Of a DNA stretch of 64,000 bases, positions 56,879 to 64,000 are shown one piece after another. The translations under genes and the position numbers were made by a program. The stretch is from NCBI GenBank assembly GCA_938002605.1, contig CALLAF010000006.1:1-64000 (forward strand). Reading direction: 5' to 3'. The notes beneath the pieces are model-generated. The model was not told the origin of the DNA. It saw only the letters and a list, made by a program, of their open reading frames with translations, and made no database searches. The number at the start of each line of letters is the position of its first letter. Within the stretch, counting starts at the first letter, position 1. Origin of the DNA: an uncultured Paracoccaceae bacterium. Its GTDB lineage: Bacteria; Pseudomonadota; Alphaproteobacteria; Rhodobacterales; Rhodobacteraceae.

Positions 56879-58420
56879 TTACGCGACAGACCAGCGTTCA
56901 GCCATACGGCAGTTATCCATCTGCCATAGGTTACCGATCACTTCAGGTGATGCGATCCGGTTGTTAACCGCTTGCACGTAGTTTGCAAACATTGGAACAA
57001 GTACGCCGCCTTCGGAGCTAAGAATCTGCTGCATTTCATAGTATTGGCCGCGACGTGTATCATCGTCGAGCTCAGCACGTGCAGTGATCAGCAGCTCTTG
57101 GAACCGCGTATGATCCCATTGGCTATCGTTCCATGGTGCCCCTGCCGCATAAGCAGATGAGAACATCCAATCTTCGGTCGCCCGGCCAGACCAGTAACAT
57201 GCGCAGAACGGCTTTTTCAACCAGACATTCGACCAATAGCCGTCAGCAGGTTCTTGGACCACATTGATATCGATCCCGCCCGCAGATGCAGATGCTTGGA
57301 ACAATTGCGCTGCGTCGACCGCGCCTTCAAAAGCTGCATTTGAAGCTGACAGATCGATGCTCAGGCTATCCAGACCAGCCTGTTGCAGGTGATAACGCGC
57401 CTTATCAGGGTCGTAGGCCAACTGCTCCATTTCGGCATTATAGTACTGGTTCGCTGGGCCGATGGGGCTATCGTTACCAACTTGTCCATGACCAAGCAGA
57501 ATTTTGTCGACCATTTCCTGACGGTTGATGCCGTATTTCAGCGCCTGACGCACGTTGACGTCATCAAATGGCGCCGTTTTTGTAAGCATCGGGAACGTAT
57601 AGTGCTGGTTGCCGGTAACTTCTTGGATACGCACAGCAGGGTTAGCCTTGAGCAGTGCCTCGGACTTAAAGTCGATCCGGTTAACGGCGTCGACCTGACC
57701 CGTCAGCAACGCGTTCATACGTGCGGTGTTGTCGTTGATCGCAATGTATTCGACTTCTTCAAAGAAGCCGGCGTCATCGCCTTTATAGTGGTTTTCGTAG
57801 CGCTTACCGACAAAACGCACACCCGGATCAAATGCGACAACTTCGTACAGACCTGTACCAATCCCTTTTTCGATCGCTTCTTCGATCTGGCCTGCAGGAT
57901 AAATCAGCAGGTGATAATCAGACATCAGATATGGGAAATCGGCGTTGCCAGATTCCAATGTGAATTGCACCTGATGTTCAGTAATTTTTGTCATTTCAGT
58001 GATCGCTGCAACGATCGGCTGCGCGGCAGATTTAGAACCTTCTGCTACATGCATCTGAAGCGATTCAATTACATCGTCTGCACCAAATGCCTTGCCGTTG
58101 TGGAATGTCACACCTTGGCGCAGGTTAAATGTCCACACTTTTGCATCTGGGCTTGCTTCCCAGCTTTCCGCCAATTCGCCCTTTAGCAGGCCATCTGCAC
58201 CGTTTTCAGTGAGACAATCAAACACACAGCCCATGGCCGAAGCAATCATGAACAAATCAGAATGCGTGCGCCCATCCCAGCTGTCAGATGTGTTGGCACC
58301 GTTAAGGCCAGCGGTGAACTTGCCACCACGCGTTTGAGCGCGGGCAGGCAGGCCAGTCAGGCCCAAGACGCCAGCTGCGACACCCGTTTTCAATAGACCC
58401 CGTCTACTAATTCCATTCAT
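56879..58420 (-). CDS. Peptide/nickel-type ABC transporter substrate-binding protein
   Basis: 513 residues, family 5 solute-binding protein. A twin-arginine signal (SRRGLLKTGVAAGVLGLTGLPARAQ) suggests Tat export. The mature part has ADGLLKGELAESWEASPDAKVWTFNLRQGVTFHNGKAFGADDVIESLQ, FDDVNVRQALKYGINRQEMVDKIL and a C-terminal VPMFANYVQAVN. Ligands may be peptides or other small molecules. It is the last gene of the operon, after a 73-base gap from the ATPase gene. Confidence 0.9.
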   Translation of the reverse strand: MNGISRRGLLKTGVAAGVLGLTGLPARAQTRGGKFTAGLNGANTSDSWDGRTHSDLFMIASAMGCVFDCLTENGADGLLKGELAESWEASPDAKVWTFNLRQGVTFHNGKAFGADDVIESLQMHVAEGSKSAAQPIVAAITEMTKITEHQVQFTLESGNADFPYLMSDYHLLIYPAGQIEEAIEKGIGTGLYEVVAFDPGVRFVGKRYENHYKGDDAGFFEEVEYIAINDNTARMNALLTGQVDAVNRIDFKSEALLKANPAVRIQEVTGNQHYTFPMLTKTAPFDDVNVRQALKYGINRQEMVDKILLGHGQVGNDSPIGPANQYYNAEMEQLAYDPDKARYHLQQAGLDSLSIDLSASNAAFEGAVDAAQLFQASASAGGIDINVVQEPADGYWSNVWLKKPFCACYWSGRATEDWMFSSAYAAGAPWNDSQWDHTRFQELLITARAELDDDTRRGQYYEMQQILSSEGGVLVPMFANYVQAVNNRIASPEVIGNLWQMDNCRMAERWSVA

Positions 58421-58493
58421 TTGTCATTCTCCTAGTTAGCTAGTTCGAGCGATAGTCTGCCCGTTTATTCCATTCAAAAATAGGCGATTCGTT

Positions 58494-60140
58494 TTACATC
58501 TTACCGACTGCTGCATCGCCGATGTTATCGACGCCGCGTTCTTCAAGCAGATTTGTGAGCCAATTTGGGTCCATCTCTGGAACCGAGCTGAGCAATAAAT
58601 CTGTATAGGCATGGTGGGGCGGCCTGAACATTTCGTCCTTGGGACCCTGTTCGACAACGCGCCCATCTTTCATGACAACGACTTCATCCGCGATCGCGCG
58701 CACCTTCGCTAAGTCATGTGTAATAAACATATAAGTCAGGCCCAAATCATCTTGCAAATCCGCCAAAAGCCGCAAAATCCCTTCGGCAACGAGCTGATCC
58801 AGGGCGGATGTAACCTCATCGCAGATAATAAACTTTGGCTCTGCGGCCAAAGCACGTGCAATGCCGATCCGCTGTTTTTGACCGCCAGACAGTTCCGAAG
58901 GCAGACGGTTGTAGTATTCCGTCGGCTCTAGCTCGATCTGTTCAAGCAATTGGTCGACACGCCGGCGTTTTTCAGCACCTGTCAAACCTAGGTAAAACTG
59001 CACAGGCCGCGCGATAATTTGCCCGATCGACATGCGCGGGTTCAACGCCGTGTCAGCCATCTGGTAAATCATCTGAACCTGACGCAGCTGATCTTTGCTG
59101 CGCTTCTTATAGCTGGCAGGCAGCGGTTCACCTTCAAGCAAAACCTGACCCACCGTTGGCGGCAGCAATCCGGTGATACACCGCGCCGTCGTGGATTTGC
59201 CTGAACCAGATTCACCAACGACCGCAACCGTGCGCCCCGCATGCATATCAAAACTGACATCGTGCAAGACCTTCGCGGTGCCATAAGATGCGTCAACATT
59301 CTTGATGCTGACCAACGGAACTGCGCCCGTCGCAATTGCTGGTTTCTTTGGGCGTTCAAAGCTACGCACAGCCCAGAGCGATTTTGTATATTCCTGCGTT
59401 GGCGCATTTAGCATGGTGCGCGTGTCAGAGGTTTCGACCTCATCACCCTTCAGCAATACTTTAATCCGGTCGGACATTTGAGCAACAACAGCCAAATCAT
59501 GCGTGATATAAATCGCTGCCGTGCGGAATTGGGTCACAATATCACGGATCGCAGAAAGCACCTCAATCTGCGTGGTCACATCAAGCGCCGTGGTCGGTTC
59601 ATCAAAGATAATCAGATCCGGGCGGCACGACATCGCCATCGCTGTCATCGCGCGCTGCAATTGCCCGCCGGACACCTGATGCGGGTAGCGAAAGCCGATT
59701 TCATCCGGGTTGGGCAGCCGCAATTTGCGGTAAAGCTCCATTCCGTCTTCTTCGCTTTCGGAACGGTCCATAACACCGTGTTGCATCGGGGCTTCGACGT
59801 GCTGGTCGATCAACCGATGCGCGGGGTTAAAGCTGGCGGCGGCCGATTGCGCGACATATGCGATACGTTTGCCTAGCAGATCACGCTTTACCGCAGCAGA
59901 CGCGGTCAGCAAATCGATCCCGTCGAATTCAATGCTACCACCGCTAATCCGAACGCCATCACGGGTATAGCCCATCGCAGCCAGACCCATCGTCGACTTG
60001 CCTGCGCCAGATTCACCGATAAGCCCAAGAACTTCGCCACGTTGGAGCGTCAAATCAACACCGTTGATAATCGGGTTCCATGTCTCGTCGCTGCGGCCTT
60101 CGATCTCGACGCCGCGCATTTTTAAAAGCGGTTCAGTCAT
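58494..60140 (-). CDS. Fused double ABC ATPase (OppD-OppF type)
   Basis: 548 residues with two nucleotide-binding domains. First: Walker A GESGAGKSTMG, signature VSGGQLQRAMTAM, Walker B LIIFDEPTTALDV, switch THDLAVV. Second: GESGSGKSTTA, LSGGQKQRIGIARAL, FIICDEVTSALDQ, THDLAKV. They provide both ATPase sites for the transporter in one chain. It overlaps the OppC-type gene by four bases. Confidence 0.93.
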   Translation of the reverse strand: MTEPLLKMRGVEIEGRSDETWNPIINGVDLTLQRGEVLGLIGESGAGKSTMGLAAMGYTRDGVRISGGSIEFDGIDLLTASAAVKRDLLGKRIAYVAQSAAASFNPAHRLIDQHVEAPMQHGVMDRSESEEDGMELYRKLRLPNPDEIGFRYPHQVSGGQLQRAMTAMAMSCRPDLIIFDEPTTALDVTTQIEVLSAIRDIVTQFRTAAIYITHDLAVVAQMSDRIKVLLKGDEVETSDTRTMLNAPTQEYTKSLWAVRSFERPKKPAIATGAVPLVSIKNVDASYGTAKVLHDVSFDMHAGRTVAVVGESGSGKSTTARCITGLLPPTVGQVLLEGEPLPASYKKRSKDQLRQVQMIYQMADTALNPRMSIGQIIARPVQFYLGLTGAEKRRRVDQLLEQIELEPTEYYNRLPSELSGGQKQRIGIARALAAEPKFIICDEVTSALDQLVAEGILRLLADLQDDLGLTYMFITHDLAKVRAIADEVVVMKDGRVVEQGPKDEMFRPPHHAYTDLLLSSVPEMDPNWLTNLLEERGVDNIGDAAVGKM

Positions 60141-61336
60141 TCTTTGAGCCCCGAAGATTTATACAGCATCCAGTCCACCACAAAGTTCACGGCTACCGTT
60201 AGCAGCGCAATTGCGCCCGCCGCCAAAAGTGGCGCAGTGGCCGCCAATGGTGCAAACTGCGCATAGTTCACAAAACCACTAAGATCGCGCACCATGGTTC
60301 CCCAATCAGCCAAAGGTGGTTGGATACCCACACCAAGGAACGACAGCGCCGCGATGGTCAAAAACACGAAGCAAAAGCGCAGCCCAAATTCAGCAAGCAA
60401 CGGCGCCGTTGCGTTGGGCAGGATTTCTTTGAAGATGATATATCCAAAACCCTCACCACGCAGTTTTGCGGCCTCGATGTAATCCATCACAACGATGTTT
60501 TGCCCGACGGCTCGCGAAAGACGAAAGACACGCGTGCTATCAATTACTGCGATGATCAGCACCATAAACACGGTCAACGGAATACCCAATTGCGGGGCCC
60601 AAACGCTTGCAATTGTCATCAACAAAAGCGCGAAAATCAGCGATGGAATAGCCATCAAAACATCAACCAAACGCGACAAAATCTGGTCAAGCCAGCCGCC
60701 AAAGGTCGCCGCGAGAAACCCAAACGTGCCGCCAAGAAAAAACGCGAGCAATGTCGTCGCAAAGGCGATGCCAACGGTATTCTGTGCGCCGTAAATCAAC
60801 CGGCTTAGGATATCGCGCCCAATTTGGTCCGTACCCAAAGGAAAGTCGGGGTTGCCGCCCAGCGCAGGATCACCACCCGGGGTGATATTAGCTGCAACAC
60901 CGGGGATAATTTGTTCTTGGCCGTAGGGGGCCAAAACACCAGCAAAAATAGCAAGAATAGCGTAGATCAAGATAATCAGCACACCAAAGGCGGCCGTTAA
61001 CGGCATGTCGCGGAACATTTTGCGTGACCATGCTGTTCCAACAGCGCGCCCTGCGGTCCGAAATAGCCATGCGGCAATCGCAAAGATGATGAACCCTTCG
61101 ATGCCGATCCGCAAAAAGAAGAATTTATTTGCAATCGCCGGATCGCTGCTGCGGCCTTGTATATAGGCCCATACCAGCCAAACCAGAACAAGGGCGGCGA
61201 CAATATAGCCGTAAGCCACCCCAAACGGCATATCGCGAAACAGGGGTTTTTGCCCGGTCACCTGCTGGCCCGCAAAACGGAATGCCCACGCCAATGCGCC
61301 CATGCCGACCAATGTCGCTGCAAACCATAAGATCAT
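60137..61336 (-). CDS. Peptide-type ABC transporter permease (OppC/DppC type), N-terminally extended
   Basis: 399 residues, about 100 longer than usual. The C-terminal two thirds is a normal DppC-like permease: DFPLGTDQIGRDILSRLIYGAQNTVGIAF and the coupling motif EAAKLRGEGFGYIIFKEILPNATAPLLAEFG. The N-terminal part holds two similar units: W17-x-FR-x-AG-x-x-V26 with FRDMP at 33-37, then W90-x-FR-x-AG-x-x-V99 with FRDMP at 108-112, each followed by a membrane helix. This looks like a duplicated N-terminal domain. The start overlaps the first permease by four bases. Confidence 0.9.
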   Translation of the reverse strand: MILWFAATLVGMGALAWAFRFAGQQVTGQKPLFRDMPFGVAYGYIVAALVLVWLVWAYIQGRSSDPAIANKFFFLRIGIEGFIIFAIAAWLFRTAGRAVGTAWSRKMFRDMPLTAAFGVLIILIYAILAIFAGVLAPYGQEQIIPGVAANITPGGDPALGGNPDFPLGTDQIGRDILSRLIYGAQNTVGIAFATTLLAFFLGGTFGFLAATFGGWLDQILSRLVDVLMAIPSLIFALLLMTIASVWAPQLGIPLTVFMVLIIAVIDSTRVFRLSRAVGQNIVVMDYIEAAKLRGEGFGYIIFKEILPNATAPLLAEFGLRFCFVFLTIAALSFLGVGIQPPLADWGTMVRDLSGFVNYAQFAPLAATAPLLAAGAIALLTVAVNFVVDWMLYKSSGLKE

Positions 61337-62325
61337 TTCGGGTGCCTCAGACGTGGGTTGGACAGGATCGACATAATGTCAGCCGTCAGGTTCAAAAGAA
61401 TATACGCGGCGGCGAAAATCATGCAGCAGGCTTGCACCACTGGAATATCGCGGGTTTTCACACTGTCTACGAACAGCTGCCCAATACCGGGATAAACAAA
61501 TACCACTTCGACCACGACAACACCCGTGATTAGATAGGCAAGGTTCAACGCAACGACGTTAATGATCGGCGCAAGTGCATTTGGTAGCGCGTGTTTCACA
61601 ATCACGCGCATCGGCGACATCCCCTTAAGCCGCGCCATTTCGATATAAGGGCTGGCAAGAAGGTTAATAATCGCGGCACGCGTCATCCGCATCATATGCG
61701 CTGTCACCACAAGCGTCAGCACAAGCGCGGGTAGCATTGATTTGTTCAATCGTTCGCCAAACGCCATCCCATCATAGATATTCGACAATGACGGGAAAAT
61801 TGGGTTCAGCACCGCCAGAAACAAAATCAACACATATGCGAGAAAAAATTCCGGGCTTGAAATTGACGTCAGCGTGAAAATATTGGCCGCCCGGTCAAAT
61901 ACTGAGTTCCGGTACAGCGCCGCCAAGACCCCCAGCCCCACAGCAAGCGGCACGGCGAATGCCGCTGTAATCGCAGCAAGGAACATCGTATTGGCAAAGC
62001 GCGGCGCGATTTGTTGCGCAACCGTCGTGACCCCTGACGAAGTCCCACTGAAACTGGCAGCGTTTGCGCTTGCAAAACTGGACCCAAAGTCACCCTGCAC
62101 AACACCAGCCAGCCAGCTGAAATAACGTGTCACAAGCGGTTGGTCCAAACCCAGATCACGGCGGATTGCAGCGACAGATTCTTCGGTTGCGCCTTGACCA
62201 AGGATCGCTTGCGCAAAATCCCCCGGCAACATGTTCACGGCGACAAAAATGACCATGGAAACGATCAGCAAAGTGACCAAGCCCAGCGCAAGGCGCTGCA
62301 AGATAATCTTAAGAACGGTGTGCAA
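61333..62325 (-). CDS. Peptide-type ABC transporter permease (OppB/DppB type)
   Basis: 330 residues from a TTG with only a weak GGGAA upstream. Six membrane helices, with VTLLIVSMVIFVAVNMLPGDFAQAILGQGATEESVAAIRRDLGLDQPLVTRYFSWLAGVVQGDFGSS at the N terminus and the coupling motif EMARLKGMSPMRVIVKHALPNALAPI. It forms the channel with the OppC-type protein. It is first of the four transporter genes and lies 69 bases after pip on the same strand. Confidence 0.9.
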   Translation of the reverse strand: MHTVLKIILQRLALGLVTLLIVSMVIFVAVNMLPGDFAQAILGQGATEESVAAIRRDLGLDQPLVTRYFSWLAGVVQGDFGSSFASANAASFSGTSSGVTTVAQQIAPRFANTMFLAAITAAFAVPLAVGLGVLAALYRNSVFDRAANIFTLTSISSPEFFLAYVLILFLAVLNPIFPSLSNIYDGMAFGERLNKSMLPALVLTLVVTAHMMRMTRAAIINLLASPYIEMARLKGMSPMRVIVKHALPNALAPIINVVALNLAYLITGVVVVEVVFVYPGIGQLFVDSVKTRDIPVVQACCMIFAAAYILLNLTADIMSILSNPRLRHPK

Positions 62326-62394
62326 AGTATCGCATTCCCAATTGGTTAAGCGACACCTTAACGGCGTGAAACAACTTGTAAACCCTTGTAAATC

Positions 62395-63390
62395 CTAAAG
62401 CCCGGTGAAAGATTGTGCGGAATTATAACGATCCATGCACTGCACGAGTGCCGCAGTAATCCCCGGTTCTGACAATGCATGCCCAGCGCGCGCAACCATA
62501 ATTAAGCGCGATTTTTCCCATAATTTAGAGAGTTTGTGCGCAGAATCCGGCGGACAAATCATATCGTATCGCCCCTGAACAATCACACCGGGAATATGCG
62601 CGATTTTTGCCAGTTGGTCAGGATGCAAAATTTGTTGAGATTTGTCTAAAAAACCACCGTTTACGAAATAATGGTTTTCGAGCCGCGCAAAGGCGCGCGC
62701 ATATTCCGCAGGCGCATCGCCAGTCATTCCATCGCTTCCAATCGCGGCAAGCGCATTTTCCCACGCCGTCCATGCCCGCGCGTATTTCACTTCTTCTGCA
62801 TGGTCACCGCTGAAAAGACGTCTGTGATAGGCTGCTACAAAATCATCATGTTCATCTACCGGAATCAATGATGCAAAGCGGTCCCAAAGCTCTGGCCAAA
62901 ATCGGCCCGCGCCGCCGCCATAAAACCAATCAAGCTCTGGCTGCGTCATCAAAAACACCCCGCGCAAAACCAATGCGCGTACGTTTTCAGGATGGGCTTG
63001 CGCATAGATCAACGCCAGCGTCGCCCCCCAACTGCCGCCAAACACGATCCAACCATCGATGCCAAGGGTTTGCCGGATCAGTTCAATATCCGCCACCAAA
63101 TGCCAGGTGGTATTCGCGACAACGCTGGCGTGGGGCCGCGATTTCCCGCAGCCGCGCTGATCAAAAAGGACAATCCGGTAGATTGATGGATCAAAATATC
63201 TACGCATCGCTGGGCTACAACCGCCGCCCGGCCCACCATGCAAGACCACCACTGGAATGCCATGCGGGTTGCCGCATTGTTCAACATAAACCGTGTGCCC
63301 GTCGCCCACATCTAACATACGGCGGTCGAACGGGTCCAAAGCTGGATAAAGATACGCGTATGCGCTTTTATGCCCTACGGTTTTGTCCAT
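62395..63390 (-). CDS. pip: Proline iminopeptidase
   Basis: 331 residues. It removes N-terminal proline from peptides. The alpha/beta-hydrolase features are [21 protein letters not shown] (oxyanion region), [15 protein letters not shown], the nucleophile Ser in [24 protein letters not shown] for the Asp, and [11 protein letters not shown] for the His. The ATG at 63390 has AGGGTGA upstream; an extension to 63540 would overlap ubiG. Followed by the peptide-transporter genes, it may process imported peptides. Confidence 0.95.
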   Translation of the reverse strand: MDKTVGHKSAYAYLYPALDPFDRRMLDVGDGHTVYVEQCGNPHGIPVVVLHGGPGGGCSPAMRRYFDPSIYRIVLFDQRGCGKSRPHASVVANTTWHLVADIELIRQTLGIDGWIVFGGSWGATLALIYAQAHPENVRALVLRGVFLMTQPELDWFYGGGAGRFWPELWDRFASLIPVDEHDDFVAAYHRRLFSGDHAEEVKYARAWTAWENALAAIGSDGMTGDAPAEYARAFARLENHYFVNGGFLDKSQQILHPDQLAKIAHIPGVIVQGRYDMICPPDSAHKLSKLWEKSRLIMVARAGHALSEPGITAALVQCMDRYNSAQSFTGL

Positions 63391-63439
63391 AATCACCCTA
63401 TATCCTACGTATAACGCACTGACCATCCGGAGCCAGCAC

Positions 63440-64000
63440 ATGTCTGCCACCAATACCGTCGACCCATCCGAGATCGCCAAATTCGAAGCAATGGCCGCAG
63501 AGTGGTGGGATTTGAACGGGAAATTCAAGCCCTTGCACATGATGAATCCGATGCGGTTGGACTATATCACCAGCCAAATTGCCGCTGAATTTGGGCGTGA
63601 CCTGACCAAACCGGAGCCATTCACAGGGTTACGCATCCTTGATATCGGATGTGGTGGCGGGCTGCTTTGTGAACCAATGGCGCGGTTGGGGGCAACAATT
63701 GTCGGGGCTGACGCGGCTGAGCGCAATATTTCCGTCGCCAAGGTTCATGCGGCCCAATCCGGGCTAGACATTGATTACCGCTTTGTCACTGCCGAAGCGC
63801 TTGCTGCGGATGGGGAACAATTTGATGTCGTTCTCAACATGGAGGTCATCGAACACGTGGCCGACCCTCTCGGGTTTTTGACCGCCTGCCAACAGCTGCT
63901 AAAGCCAGGAGGCATCCAAATCTGTTCAACCATCAATCGCAACCCAAAGTCTTTTGGCATGGCAATTATCGGTGCCGAATGGATTATGAGGTGGCTTCCT
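63440..64000 (+). CDS. ubiG: Ubiquinone biosynthesis O-methyltransferase, 3' truncated
   Basis: 187 codons are visible and the gene runs past the end of the window. It starts [43 protein letters not shown], the UbiG hallmark, with SAM-binding [20 protein letters not shown] and [15 protein letters not shown], then [25 protein letters not shown]. It carries out two O-methylations in ubiquinone synthesis. It diverges from pip across 49 bases. Confidence 0.95.
   Translation, partial: MSATNTVDPSEIAKFEAMAAEWWDLNGKFKPLHMMNPMRLDYITSQIAAEFGRDLTKPEPFTGLRILDIGCGGGLLCEPMARLGATIVGADAAERNISVAKVHAAQSGLDIDYRFVTAEALAADGEQFDVVLNMEVIEHVADPLGFLTACQQLLKPGGIQICSTINRNPKSFGMAIIGAEWIMRWLP

Noticed and set aside
62346-62361. 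TTAA-N8-TTAA near the first permease gene, resembling a CtrA box
   Set aside because: Spacing is eight, not seven, so it does not match the CtrA pattern.

Overview
The window is a chromosomal segment of an alphaproteobacterium, most likely a marine member of the Rhodobacterales (Roseobacter group). The evidence is gene content and order: a smoE-smoF-smoG-mtlK-smoK polyol cluster, hemD next to a Mic60-like protein and hemY, rnd-kdsD-lptCAB-hpf-ptsN, dnaK-dnaJ, and rimP-nusA-ylxR-infB. No rRNA, tRNA, CRISPR array, insertion sequence, phage gene or integration site was seen. Genes are packed tightly, many overlap by ATGA or TAATG, and no gene-free stretch exceeds 300 bases. The genus cannot be fixed from the sequence alone.

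Layout. 1-2.4 kb: the end of a universal stress protein, then three small membrane or stress proteins, two of them behind an FNR/FixK-type box. 2.4-13 kb: carbohydrate metabolism, with phosphoglucomutase, a mannitol/sorbitol ABC transporter plus mannitol dehydrogenase under a LacI-type regulator, and a divergent FadR/GntR regulator with a 2-keto-3-deoxygluconate kinase. 13-16.5 kb: hemD, Mic60-like and hemY. 16.5-23.7 kb: housekeeping genes (tsaD, gpsA, YciI, EVE, ahcY, HD hydrolase, acetyltransferase) and small conserved proteins. 23.7-27.3 kb: an outer-membrane polysaccharide export lipoprotein diverging from a membrane GGDEF-EAL protein, with a CtrA-like box between them. 27.3-32 kb: RNase D, KDO/LPS transport, ribosome hibernation factor and PtsN.

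32-40.7 kb is the most distinctive block. It holds galU, two paralogous family-2 glycosyltransferases, a core-2/I-branching-type glycosyltransferase and a double-domain sulfotransferase in one tightly coupled run. kdsB, a PAP phosphatase (cysQ) and an ABC-2 polysaccharide-type permease flank it. Together they suggest synthesis of a sulfated surface glycan, though its structure and full export machinery cannot be deduced here.

40.9-56.8 kb is core machinery: dnaK-dnaJ with an internal terminator, radC, secA, a parvulin isomerase, argJ, mutT, and the rimP-nusA-ylxR-infB operon with an attenuator-like leader. 56.9-63.4 kb is a peptide-type ABC transporter following a proline iminopeptidase. The window ends inside ubiG.

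No wholly new system is proven. The best leads are the sulfated-glycan operon, several regulatory sites readable from the DNA (FNR-type box, paired FadR-type operators, CtrA-type box, heat-shock promoter, rimP leader attenuator), an internal duplication in the second peptide permease, and three convergent gene pairs that share a TTAA as both stop codons.
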